Assembly: GCA_018304205.1 (NCBI GenBank)
Contig: JAGVWR010000023.1
Location: 1-5,713 of the forward strand
Length of the DNA: 5,713 nt
DNA from: Candidatus Pacearchaeota archaeon
Lineage (GTDB): Archaea > Nanobdellota > Nanobdellia > Pacearchaeales > GW2011-AR1
Direction of reading: 5' to 3'
A program made the position numbers and the translations under genes. Every line of letters starts with the position of its first letter. Position 1 is the stretch's first letter. A model generated the notes under the pieces. The model made no database searches. It was not told where the DNA came from and was given only the letters and a program-made list of their open reading frames with translations. Positions 1-4,827 of this stretch are shown here, piece by piece.

Positions 1-173
1 AATGCAGGTACAAGTTTAGTGTAAACCGGCCTTATCAGGTAAGCTAAAACAAATGCTGAAACTATTGCGATTGCATATGGTCGAATTATGATGAAAGAGA
101 ATATGATAAGGGCAATAACAACTCCCCAGAAGATGTATTTTTTAGGCAAATCTACTTTATAATGATTGGGCAT
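1..173 (-). CDS. AI-2E / PerM-family transporter, N-terminal part (cut by window edge)
   Basis: The reading frame starts at the ATG complementary to 171-173 and runs off the left edge after 57 codons. It opens with a short charged stretch (MPNHYKVDLPKKY). Two hydrophobic segments follow, at about residues 14-29 and 34-46, separated by RPY, and the second ends in AYLIRPVYTKL. A short hydrophobic segment, then Arg-Pro, a second hydrophobic segment and a final 'AyllrPlY..L' is the usual N-terminus of the AI-2E/PerM family (PF01594). These are polytopic inner-membrane proteins linked to export of small molecules or ions; the substrate in archaea is not known. The call rests on this N-terminal pattern only. 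It is divergent to the prepilin peptidase, with 50 bases between the start codons. The alternative is an unrelated polytopic membrane protein. Confidence 0.7.
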   Translation of the reverse strand, partial: MPNHYKVDLPKKYIFWGVVIALIIFSFIIIRPYAIAIVSAFVLAYLIRPVYTKLVPA

Positions 174-193
174 ATTTTATTTTAGAGAAGAAA

Positions 194-203
194 GTTAATA
201 AAG
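194..203. promoter_or_regulatory. Shared TATA-like element of a divergent promoter
   Basis: The element GTTAATAAAG (minus strand CTTTATTAAC) lies in the 50-base gap between two divergent start codons. Its centre, about 198, is 26 bases before the ATG at 224 and 25 bases before the ATG at 173. Both distances match the archaeal TATA-to-start spacing expected for leaderless mRNAs. No second good TATA box is visible in the gap, and there is no Shine-Dalgarno sequence before either ATG. The minus-strand reading (TTTATTAA) is the better match. Confidence 0.45.
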
Positions 204-223
204 ATTGCTTTTTTATTAGAGCC

Positions 224-1033
224 ATGCAAGAGTATTTTATTTTGGCTTTAGTTTTTGTATGGACTATCGCTGCAATAATACAAGATTTTAGAAAGGAAGA
301 GGTACCTAATTGGCTTAGTTTCTCTTTGATAGTTTTTGCTCTTACGTTTAGAGCATTTTATTCGGTAATTAAAGGAAATGCAGATTATTTTTTATTAGGT
401 CTTTATGGATTTGCGATATTTTTTGTGTTAGCACAGGTATTTTATTATTCAAAAGCTTTTGCTGGTGGAGATGCAAAATTATTAATGGGATATGGAGTGA
501 TTTTACCTTACTCTAATTATCCCGATTTGTTTTTTGTGGGAATAGGATTTGTGTTTTTATTGTTTTTTTGCGGGGCAATATACACTTTAATTTATAGTAT
601 ATTTTTAACTTATAAAAATAAGGTATTTTATGAAGAGTTTAAAAAATATTTTAGAAAAGCAAGAGTGGTAATTGTTATAGCAATAATAACCGCTGGGGTA
701 ATTGATATATTACTGAATATTTATTCTGTAGAAACAAAGGGTTTATTGTTTAGTATTGTTTTTGCATTAAGTTTTCTCTTTATTTATTTAAGATCTTTAG
801 ATAAATCAATGATTAAATTGAAGAAAGCAGACGAACTAGCGGAAGGAGACTGGCTTGAAAGAGACGTCAAAGTAAATGGAAGAGTAATAAGTAAGAGCGT
901 TCATGGATTAAGTAATGAAGAAATAAGATTATTAAAGAAATATAATAAAAATGTGTTGATAAAGCAGGGCGTGCCTTTCACCCCGGCATTTCTAATTGCC
1001 TTAATAGTTATGGTATTCTTCTTTTTAGTTTGA
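224..1033 (+). CDS. A24-family type IV prepilin / pre-archaellin peptidase
   Basis: This is a membrane aspartyl protease that removes the class III signal peptide from archaellins and type IV pilin-like proteins at the cytoplasmic face. The first catalytic Asp is D21 in QDFRKEEVPN, matching the family 'D..xxxIPN' motif after the first membrane helix (4-20). The second is D83 in FAGGDAKLL, the GxGD-type motif. Their 62-residue spacing resembles that of FlaK. The residue three before D83 is Ala rather than the consensus Gly. Further hydrophobic segments lie near 33-50, 56-75, 100-128, 147-166 and 173-190. A soluble section (about 193-245) contains EGDWLERDV and GLSNEEIRLLKKY, then KQGVPFTPAFLIALIVMVFF, a last membrane segment. 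Such an extension is known in archaeal A24 peptidases (compare PF06819). At 269 residues it is longer than minimal FlaK for this reason. The start at 224 fits the promoter spacing. The 3' end overlaps the convergent HIT-like gene by 26 bases. No pilin or archaellin gene is visible, so the substrate is unknown. Confidence 0.88.
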   Translation: MQEYFILALVFVWTIAAIIQDFRKEEVPNWLSFSLIVFALTFRAFYSVIKGNADYFLLGLYGFAIFFVLAQVFYYSKAFAGGDAKLLMGYGVILPYSNYPDLFFVGIGFVFLLFFCGAIYTLIYSIFLTYKNKVFYEEFKKYFRKARVVIVIAIITAGVIDILLNIYSVETKGLLFSIVFALSFLFIYLRSLDKSMIKLKKADELAEGDWLERDVKVNGRVISKSVHGLSNEEIRLLKKYNKNVLIKQGVPFTPAFLIALIVMVFFFLV

Positions 1034-1613
1034 TAACTTTCTCTTTTCTCTTTTCGATTTTTATAATTTCTGCAGGTTTTTTATCTATTTTTATTACATC
1101 GAAAGAAGATTTAACTTTGTTTAATTCTTCTGCATTTGATTCTTGTCTGGGTGAAGAAATATCTAGGTCTTTGTCATAGATTGGAATGAGGTTTAGAACT
1201 ACTTCTCCAAATTTTGTTTCGGTATGTGCTTTCGCAGACTTTGCTCCCAAACTAGAAACTATTTTTTTAGTTAATTCTTCTGCAAGAACAAAAGCAGTTT
1301 TTGGAATTTCCTGTGGAATTTTTACAGCGACTTTGGGAATTATAACTACATGTCCTCTTGAAATGGGTTTATTGTCTAAAACTGCCAAGGCTTCAGCGTT
1401 TTCTCCAATAATTACGGCGGGTATTTCTTTTGCTATTATTTTTCTATAAACTGGAGGCATTTCTTGTTGCTGTTTAAGAAGAATTTCAAGTTGTTCTGGA
1501 GGCATAGCATCAATTTGCTTTTCTGCCTCTGCTTTTTTGTCAGGTGGAAGATGTTCTATTTGCTGTCTTAGTTGATCTTTGTAATCATCGATTTCTTGCT
1601 GTGTTAAAGCCAT
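1008..1613 (-). CDS. HIT-like protein lacking the histidine triad
   Basis: The 201-residue product has three parts. Residues 1-52 form a Gln/Glu/Lys-rich helical segment with repeated MPPEQ/LPPDK phrases. Residues 55-150 align with HIT-family nucleotide hydrolases: YRKIIAKEIPAVIIGEN corresponds to the family's 'f.kIiageiPa..vyEd', and ALAVLDNKPISRGHVVIIPK to 'lafldi.P.spGHvlviPK'. A third segment, about 151-201, ends in a strongly basic Lys/Arg/Ile tail. The catalytic HxHxH triad should lie just before the 'hIP' phrase near 142-144. Here those positions are E137, V139 and N141, so all three histidines are missing. The Cys pair that normally precedes 'KII' (CxFCKI) is Pro and Arg (P54, R57). 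The protein is therefore probably not a hydrolase; it may have a binding or scaffold role. The start at 1613 sits 25 bases after a clear TATA box. Family placement is good; function is unknown. Confidence 0.75.
   Translation of the reverse strand: MALTQQEIDDYKDQLRQQIEHLPPDKKAEAEKQIDAMPPEQLEILLKQQQEMPPVYRKIIAKEIPAVIIGENAEALAVLDNKPISRGHVVIIPKVAVKIPQEIPKTAFVLAEELTKKIVSSLGAKSAKAHTETKFGEVVLNLIPIYDKDLDISSPRQESNAEELNKVKSSFDVIKIDKKPAEIIKIEKRKEKVIKLKRRIP
1034..1082 (+). terminator. T-rich tract after the peptidase stop, inside the opposing gene
   Basis: Directly after the TGA at 1031-1033 the plus strand is pyrimidine-rich with several T4-T6 runs (CTTTTCTCTTTTCG, ATTTTTATAA, GGTTTTTTATC). Archaeal RNA polymerase terminates on such U-rich tracts without needing a hairpin. 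On the minus strand the same bases encode the lysine-rich tail of the HIT-like protein, so the tract may be only a by-product of AAA/AAG codons. The function is inferred. Confidence 0.35.
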
Positions 1614-1633
1614 AAATTTTGAAAAGAAAAAGG

Positions 1634-1643
1634 ATTATTTATA
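1634..1643 (-). promoter_or_regulatory. TATA box of the HIT-like gene
   Basis: Read on the minus strand this is TATAAATAAT, preceded by AAAAC. Its centre is about 25 bases before the ATG at 1613, and there is no Shine-Dalgarno sequence, which suggests a leaderless transcript. Confidence 0.6.
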
Positions 1644-1671
1644 GTTTTAGTTATGATAAAATACTTGATAG

Positions 1672-1698
1672 AAAACTCCATTTTTAAAGGTGGAATGG
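1672..1698 (-). terminator. Weak hairpin plus T run after elongation factor 1-beta
   Basis: On the minus strand, 19 bases past the stop codon, CCATT (1694-1698) can pair with AATGG (1678-1682), and AGTTTTC follows. The stem is only 5 bp and the T run only 4, so this is a weak candidate. Confidence 0.2.
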
Positions 1699-1716
1699 CG
1701 CATCGCTCTTTTGATT

Positions 1717-1989
1717 TTAACCAAAGGCTCTCCGGTAGTCTTCTATTGTGACTGAAGAAACATCTTTGATCTCGGACAACATTGATTCTACAGTGTCTGT
1801 ACCTTTCTCTTCAGGCATCGCGAATTTGATTATAATTGCTTTGAGTCCAAATGCAATTGGTTTTTCTTCAAGAGAAAGGTTTTTAGCCCCTTCTTTTTCG
1901 AGAATTTCTCTTGCTTTAGCTTCTATTGCTTTCAAGTCCGAACTAGGAGACTCTGGCATTAACTTTATTGTAAGTAAAACGATTGTCAT
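1717..1989 (-). CDS. Archaeal elongation factor 1-beta (EF1B, nucleotide exchange factor)
   Basis: The 90-residue product is the small archaeal guanine-nucleotide exchange factor that reloads EF-1alpha with GTP during translation. Its length matches the family (about 89-91 residues). It follows the pattern of a ferredoxin-like fold: first strand TIVLLTIKLMPESP, a helix with DLKAIEAKAREILEKEG, the strand and turn SLEEKPIAFGLKAIIIKFAMPEEKG, a second helix TDTVESMLSEIKDV, and the closing strand SSVTIEDYRRAFG. The phrases KLMPESP, KPIAFGLKAIII and 'V.s..i.DyrR.fG' are characteristic. The ATG at 1989 lies 26 bases after a TATA box, without a Shine-Dalgarno sequence. The gene appears to be transcribed alone: its 5' neighbour DUF378 has its own terminator-like tract, and the HIT-like gene downstream has its own promoter. 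No zinc-ribbon gene, often found next to this gene in archaea, is visible. Confidence 0.93.
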   Translation of the reverse strand: MTIVLLTIKLMPESPSSDLKAIEAKAREILEKEGAKNLSLEEKPIAFGLKAIIIKFAMPEEKGTDTVESMLSEIKDVSSVTIEDYRRAFG

Positions 1990-2010
1990 AAATGGATTTT
2001 AAGAATCAAG

Positions 2011-2020
2011 GTTTATAAAG
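2011..2020 (-). promoter_or_regulatory. TATA box of elongation factor 1-beta
   Basis: On the minus strand this is CTTTATAAAC preceded by ATAAAA, a purine-rich BRE-like stretch. It is centred 26 bases before the ATG at 1989, the leaderless arrangement. Confidence 0.65.
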
Positions 2021-2030
2021 TTTTATATAA

Positions 2031-2067
2031 AAATTCTGGTTTTGAATATAACCTTTACCCAGAATTT
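2031..2067. repeat. 9-bp perfect inverted repeat upstream of elongation factor 1-beta
   Basis: AAATTCTGG at 2031-2039 is matched exactly by its reverse complement CCAGAATTT at 2059-2067, with 19 bases between. It lies about 40-80 bases upstream of the start of the elongation factor gene and beyond the T-rich tract of DUF378. It could be an operator or a 3'-UTR hairpin; no function can be assigned. Confidence 0.4.
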
Positions 2068-2112
2068 AGTGATAGATAATCCTCAAACATTAAATTAAAA
2101 AACTATTTATAA

Positions 2113-2136
2113 TTAATAAATAAAAAAAATAAATTT
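2113..2136 (-). terminator. U-rich terminator of the DUF378 gene
   Basis: Within 30 bases after the stop codon the minus strand reads TTTATTTTTTTTATTTATT, including an unbroken run of eight T. Archaeal RNA polymerase ends transcription at such tracts without a hairpin. Confidence 0.5.
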
Positions 2137-2143
2137 AGTCTAT

Positions 2144-2344
2144 CTAATCCTTAAATAAGTAATAGATAGTGTATAGTGCTGCTAGACCTACTAGTCCGTA
2201 AATTATTCTCGCTACAGTTCCAGTCATTCCACCACCGATAGCGGCCACGACATCCCATGAGGAGTTTATAGCTATAAGACCCCAATTAAGGCCTCCAATA
2301 ATTATGAGCACTAATGCGATCCAATCAAGTGTGCTTTTTCCCAT
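2144..2344 (-). CDS. DUF378 small membrane protein
   Basis: The 66-residue protein has two predicted membrane helices, residues 6-26 and 44-63. They carry the DUF378 (PF04070) signature: DWIALVLIIIGGLNWGL, then a short Gly-rich loop (AAIGGGMTG), then ARIIYGLVGLAALYTIYYL. The family occurs in bacteria and archaea and its function is unknown. The frame could open at an ATG complementary to 2360-2362. The internal ATG at 2342-2344 is the better start, because AAAGGAGGT, a full Shine-Dalgarno sequence, lies 6-7 bases before it and the upstream 'extension' (MKGGRK) is just that site translated. Homologues also begin immediately before the hydrophobic stretch. It is divergent to RPA across 169 bases and appears monocistronic. 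Confidence 0.85.
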   Translation of the reverse strand: MGKSTLDWIALVLIIIGGLNWGLIAINSSWDVVAAIGGGMTGTVARIIYGLVGLAALYTIYYLFKD

Positions 2345-2350
2345 TTTTCT

Positions 2351-2357
2351 ACCTCCT
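2351..2357 (-). promoter_or_regulatory. Strong Shine-Dalgarno site that decides the DUF378 start
   Basis: The minus strand reads AGGAGGT, complementary to the 16S rRNA 3' end, followed by AGAAAA and the ATG at 2344. It contrasts with the leaderless-looking starts of the neighbouring genes. Confidence 0.75.
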
Positions 2358-2383
2358 TTCATTATAATAAATATGAAACTTCC

Positions 2384-2394
2384 CTTTTATATGT
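2384..2394 (-). promoter_or_regulatory. Candidate TATA box of DUF378
   Basis: The minus strand reads ACATATAAAAG. A start 26 bases on falls near 2363, which would give a leader of about 18 bases that opens with the Shine-Dalgarno site. A second AT-rich stretch (AGATTTATATACTC, about 2406-2419) is an alternative on this strand, and on the plus strand it could serve RPA. Confidence 0.4.
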
Positions 2395-2481
2395 AAAGAT
2401 AAATAGAGTATATAAATCTATTTTTTATATCTTGTTTGCTAAATAACCCGATAAATAATGCTTAAGCTGGATAGTATCAAA

Positions 2482-2494
2482 ATACTTTTAAAGA
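2482..2494 (+). promoter_or_regulatory. Candidate TATA element before RPA
   Basis: ATACTTTTAAAGA is centred about 25 bases before the ATG at 2514, the leaderless distance. GATAAATAATG (2450-2460) and GTATATAAATC (2408-2418) are rivals that would leave leaders of roughly 33 and 75 bases containing the GGAG site. An inverted repeat, AGTAT-CAAA-ATACT (2473-2486), overlaps the nearest box. Which promoter is used cannot be decided here. Confidence 0.3.
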
Positions 2495-2504
2495 AAGGGG
2501 GGTT

Positions 2505-2508
2505 GGAG
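2505..2508 (+). promoter_or_regulatory. Ribosome binding site of RPA
   Basis: GGAG lies 5 bases before the ATG at 2514. It favours this ATG over the in-frame TTG at 2511. Confidence 0.5.
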
Positions 2509-2513
2509 AATTG

Positions 2514-3452
2514 ATGGATAATTATGTACAATTGATAGAGAGGATATCAATTTCTTCTAAATTAGAGGTGAGTGAGATAGAAAGAAGGATTGAAGCGAAG
2601 AGAGCAAAACTTTCAGGACTTGTATCCAAAGAGGGAGCCGCGCAGATAGTTGCTGCAGAATTAGGAATAAATTTTGATCAGGAAAAAATGAAGATAAACC
2701 AGCTTGTTGATGGAATGAAGCGAGCAAACGTTGTTGGAAAGATAATAGATATTTTTCCTGTAAGAGAATTCAACAAAAATGGAAGAGAGGGAAAAGTCGT
2801 TAATTTTAGTTTGGCAGATGAGAGTTCTAATGCGAGAGTTGTTTTATGGGATACGAACCATATCAGTTTAATAGAAACAGGGAAACTAAAAAAAGGGGAT
2901 GTTGTTGAAATAACTAATGCGGGTGTAAGAAATAGAGAATTACATTTGTCTTCCTTCGCGGACATAAAGAAAAGCAAAGAAAAGTTTGATAATGTTGTTA
3001 CTGAGAAGATTTATCTAGAGAAAAATCTTAAAAATTCTAAAGCTGGGGAAGTAATAAAAAATAGGGCACTAATTGTGCAGTCATTTGAACCAAGATATTT
3101 TGAGGTTTGCTCCAAGTGCGGAAAGAAAATAGTTGAAGGAAAGTGTCTTACGCACGGAGAAACGGAGATAAAGAAAAGGGCGCTGATAAATTTAGTTTTA
3201 GACGATGGAAGTGAAACCATAAGGGCAGTTATATTTGGAGACGAGTTGAGAAATTTAGGATTAACAGATGAAGAGATATTTTCTTTGGAGAAATTTAATG
3301 AGAAAAAGGCAGGGATACTTGGAAGTGAGAAAATATTTTATGGGAATATAAGGAATAATGAACTTTACAATGTTGCAGAATTCAATATTGAAAAAATAGA
3401 GGAGATTAATACAGATATATTGATAAAGGAACTTGAAGCGAAGTCAAATTAA
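2514..3452 (+). CDS. Archaeal replication protein A (single-stranded DNA-binding protein)
   Basis: The 312-residue protein coats single-stranded DNA in replication, repair and recombination. Residues 1-55 are helical and include LSGLVSKEGAAQIVAAELGI, the N-terminal module typical of archaeal RPA41-type subunits. Residues about 62-150 form an OB fold (ANVVGKIIDIFPVREF, GKVVNFSLADESSNARVVLWD, LKKGDVVEITNAGVRN). Residues about 180-290 form a second OB fold with a zinc ribbon inserted near its start: C199, C202, C211 and H214 (CxxC-x8-CxxH), followed by KKRALINLVLDDGSETIRAVIFGDEL. This resembles the zinc-bearing DNA-binding domain C of eukaryotic RPA70. The ATG at 2514 is preferred over TTG 2511 because of the GGAG site before it. 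RadA follows on the same strand after 137 bases but with its own promoter. No RPA14 or RPA32-like partner gene is visible, so it may act alone or with a subunit encoded elsewhere. Confidence 0.9.
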   Translation: MDNYVQLIERISISSKLEVSEIERRIEAKRAKLSGLVSKEGAAQIVAAELGINFDQEKMKINQLVDGMKRANVVGKIIDIFPVREFNKNGREGKVVNFSLADESSNARVVLWDTNHISLIETGKLKKGDVVEITNAGVRNRELHLSSFADIKKSKEKFDNVVTEKIYLEKNLKNSKAGEVIKNRALIVQSFEPRYFEVCSKCGKKIVEGKCLTHGETEIKKRALINLVLDDGSETIRAVIFGDELRNLGLTDEEIFSLEKFNEKKAGILGSEKIFYGNIRNNELYNVAEFNIEKIEEINTDILIKELEAKSN

Positions 3453-3560
3453 AGAGCATAAAAAAATATTAAGAGTCGAGCAATTATTAATTGATAAATA
3501 GGAAGTAGGGTCTTTTTCTAATTAACAAAATATAATTATGTATCTTATAGTGTTATAAAA

Positions 3561-3569
3561 TTTATAAAG
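3561..3569 (+). promoter_or_regulatory. TATA box of radA
   Basis: TTTATAAAG, preceded by the A-rich ATAAAA (BRE-like), is centred 26 bases before the ATG at 3590. There is no Shine-Dalgarno sequence between it and the start, so a leaderless mRNA is likely. This indicates that radA does not depend on read-through from RPA. Confidence 0.65.
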
Positions 3570-3589
3570 GCAGAGTTACATCAGGGACA

Positions 3590-4591
3590 ATGGTGAAAGA
3601 GGATAAAGAAGAAAAAGAAGAGAAAAAGGGTTCTGAAGCAAGTGAAAATAAAATAACAGATGTTCCAGGTATTGGACCCGGAATTGCAGCCAAGTTAGAA
3701 GCTGCAGGAATATACGATTTAATGGGGCTTGCGGTGATGAGTCCAAGTGCTTTAAGTGATATGGCTGGAGTTGGAGAGGCGGTTGCAAGGAAAGCTATTC
3801 AGGCAGCAAGAGGAATGATGAAATTAGGTTTTATGGATGGAATGGAGTTTGCTAAAAGAAGAGAGGATGTTGGATACATAACATGCGGAAGTGTTGCTTT
3901 AAACAATTTGCTTGGAGGTAAAGGTGTTGAAACTAGATCTATGACAGAAGCTTACGGTGCGTTTGGAAGCGGGAAAACCCAGCTTGCTTTAACATTAGCA
4001 GTAAATGTACAGTTACCTAAAGAACAGGGAGGAATAAACGGAAAGGCCGTTTACATAGATACTGAGGGAACTTTTAGACCTGCAAGAATAAGGCAGATTG
4101 CTGAAGGAATGGGCGCAAATGCAGACAAGGTTTTAAAAAATATTTTAGTTGCAAGAGCCTTTAATTCTGATCACCAGATTCTTTTACTTGATAAGATAAA
4201 CGAACTAATGAAAGATGGAGAACCAATTAAACTTGTAATAATAGATTCGTTGACTGCTCATTTTAGAGCAGAATTTAGTGGAAGAGGACAACTTGCTGAT
4301 AGACAACAGAAATTAAACAGGTATTTACACGATTTGATGAAACTTGCAGAGCAGAGGAATTTAGCGATATATGTTACTAATCAGGTTATGGCAAATCCTG
4401 CAATGATGTTTGGGGATCCAACAACGGCCATAGGGGGAAATATAGTTGGACACGCTAGCACTTATAGAATATATTTGAGAAGAGGAAAACAAGGATCAAG
4501 AGTTGCAAAACTTATTGATAGTCCAAATTTGCCAGAGAATGAAGCTCAGTTTTGGGTTACTGAAAAAGGTGTTAGAGACGAAGAAGAATAG
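3590..4591 (+). CDS. radA: DNA repair and recombination protein RadA
   Basis: This is the archaeal RecA/Rad51-family recombinase. It forms ATP-dependent filaments on single-stranded DNA and carries out homology search and strand exchange. The 333 residues are in the family range. Residues 1-20 are a charged Lys/Glu tail. Residues 22-80 hold the helix-hairpin-helix domain (ITDVPGIGPGIAAKLEAAG, LSDMAGVGEAVARKAIQAA). A linker follows with the FxxA-type polymerisation site (F81-MDG, with Gly in place of Ala) and KRREDVGYITCGS. The ATPase core has Walker A GAFGSGKT at 123-130 (the usual GEFGSGKT has Glu where A124 lies), the catalytic Glu E159 in DTEGTFRP, and Walker B LVIID at 215-219. DNA-binding loop L1 lies near 226-240 (FRAEFSGRGQLADRQQKLN) and loop L2 near 265-285 (NQVMANPAMMFGDP, GGNIVGHAS). 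No inteins and no frameshift are seen. The start at 3590 fits the TATA box. It ends convergent to the toxin-antitoxin operon, 236 bases away. Confidence 0.97.
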   Translation: MVKEDKEEKEEKKGSEASENKITDVPGIGPGIAAKLEAAGIYDLMGLAVMSPSALSDMAGVGEAVARKAIQAARGMMKLGFMDGMEFAKRREDVGYITCGSVALNNLLGGKGVETRSMTEAYGAFGSGKTQLALTLAVNVQLPKEQGGINGKAVYIDTEGTFRPARIRQIAEGMGANADKVLKNILVARAFNSDHQILLLDKINELMKDGEPIKLVIIDSLTAHFRAEFSGRGQLADRQQKLNRYLHDLMKLAEQRNLAIYVTNQVMANPAMMFGDPTTAIGGNIVGHASTYRIYLRRGKQGSRVAKLIDSPNLPENEAQFWVTEKGVRDEEE

Positions 4592-4600
4592 TTTTCTTCG
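4579..4600 (+). other. Hairpin across the radA stop codon
   Basis: CGAAGAA (4579-4585) pairs with TTCTTCG (4594-4600). One G-U and one A-U pair extend it to about 9 bp with an AUAG loop, enclosing the TAG stop. A short T run (AAATTTT, 4604-4610) follows. The element may protect the 3' end or be incidental to the Glu-rich C-terminus. Confidence 0.3.
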
Positions 4601-4644
4601 GTTAAATTTTCGAACGGAACAGATATTTGGCAGGTGATCCGATT

Positions 4645-4657
4645 CTATTTTTTATTA
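4645..4657 (+). terminator. T-run terminator candidate after radA
   Basis: CTATTTTTTATTA, with six consecutive T, lies about 55 bases after the stop codon in otherwise gene-free sequence, as expected for an archaeal U-tract terminator. Confidence 0.35.
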
Positions 4658-4669
4658 TGATTTATAATG

Positions 4670-4680
4670 CTTATATATTC
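4670..4680 (+). promoter_or_regulatory. Orphan TATA-like box upstream of repeat copy 1
   Basis: CTTATATATTC is centred near 4675. No protein gene follows on this strand, but the position 26 bases on (about 4701) falls at the left edge of the hairpin repeat. It could drive a small RNA that includes the repeat. Copy 2 has no equally good box at this position. Confidence 0.25.
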
Positions 4681-4694
4681 GTTTTATGTAGCTA

Positions 4695-4766
4695 ACTTAA
4701 CATCAAGAACATCGGGTTCTTGAGTGCTCTCAAGAATTAGTAAATTCTTGACGTCCTAAGGATTAA
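4695..4766. repeat. Hairpin-rich direct repeat, copy 1
   Basis: The 72 bases recur almost exactly at 5487-5557 in the same orientation. Hairpin 1 has an 8-bp stem, TCAAGAAC (4703-4710) with GTTCTTGA (4716-4723), and loop ATCGG. Hairpin 2 has a 9-bp stem, TCAAGAATT (4730-4738) with AATTCTTGA (4743-4751), and loop AGTA. The repeat ends in GTCCTAAGGATTAA. Because TCAAGAA and TTCTTGA alternate, a third hairpin, TTCTTGAG (4717-4724) with CTCAAGAA (4729-4736), can form instead, with the outer arms pairing around it. It lies 62 bases past the MazF-like stop on the minus strand. Its identity is unknown. Confidence 0.9.
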
Positions 4767-4827
4767 CTCCCCAACTTTTTCTTCACGATATAAAGAAATA
4801 AATGTTTGTGGGAATTATTTTACAAAG

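Noticed and set aside
1186..1449. Plus-strand open frame of 87 codons
   Set aside because: It is antisense to the HIT-like gene, shows no family resemblance, and has no promoter or ribosome site.
1748..2002. Plus-strand open frame of 84 codons
   Set aside because: It is the exact antisense of elongation factor 1-beta, whose minus-strand identity is clear.
2345..2362. Longer DUF378 start adding MKGGRK
   Set aside because: The extra codons are the Shine-Dalgarno sequence itself; the ATG at 2344 has ideal spacing to it.
2678..3220. Two minus-strand open frames opposite RPA
   Set aside because: They have Ser/Phe-rich composition typical of antisense shadows, and RPA on the plus strand explains the region.
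3453..3589. Small gene between RPA and radA
   Set aside because: No frame of useful length with a start signal exists; the gap holds a short AT palindrome (3481-3493), a weak T run and the radA promoter.
3576..3788. Minus-strand frame rich in Leu, Gln and Pro
   Set aside because: It is the complement of the radA start and helix-hairpin-helix region; there is no independent support.
4592..4827. tRNA or C/D box RNA gene
   Set aside because: No cloverleaf or box C (RUGAUGA) with box D (CUGA) pairing could be found; only the repeat and AT-rich spacer are visible.
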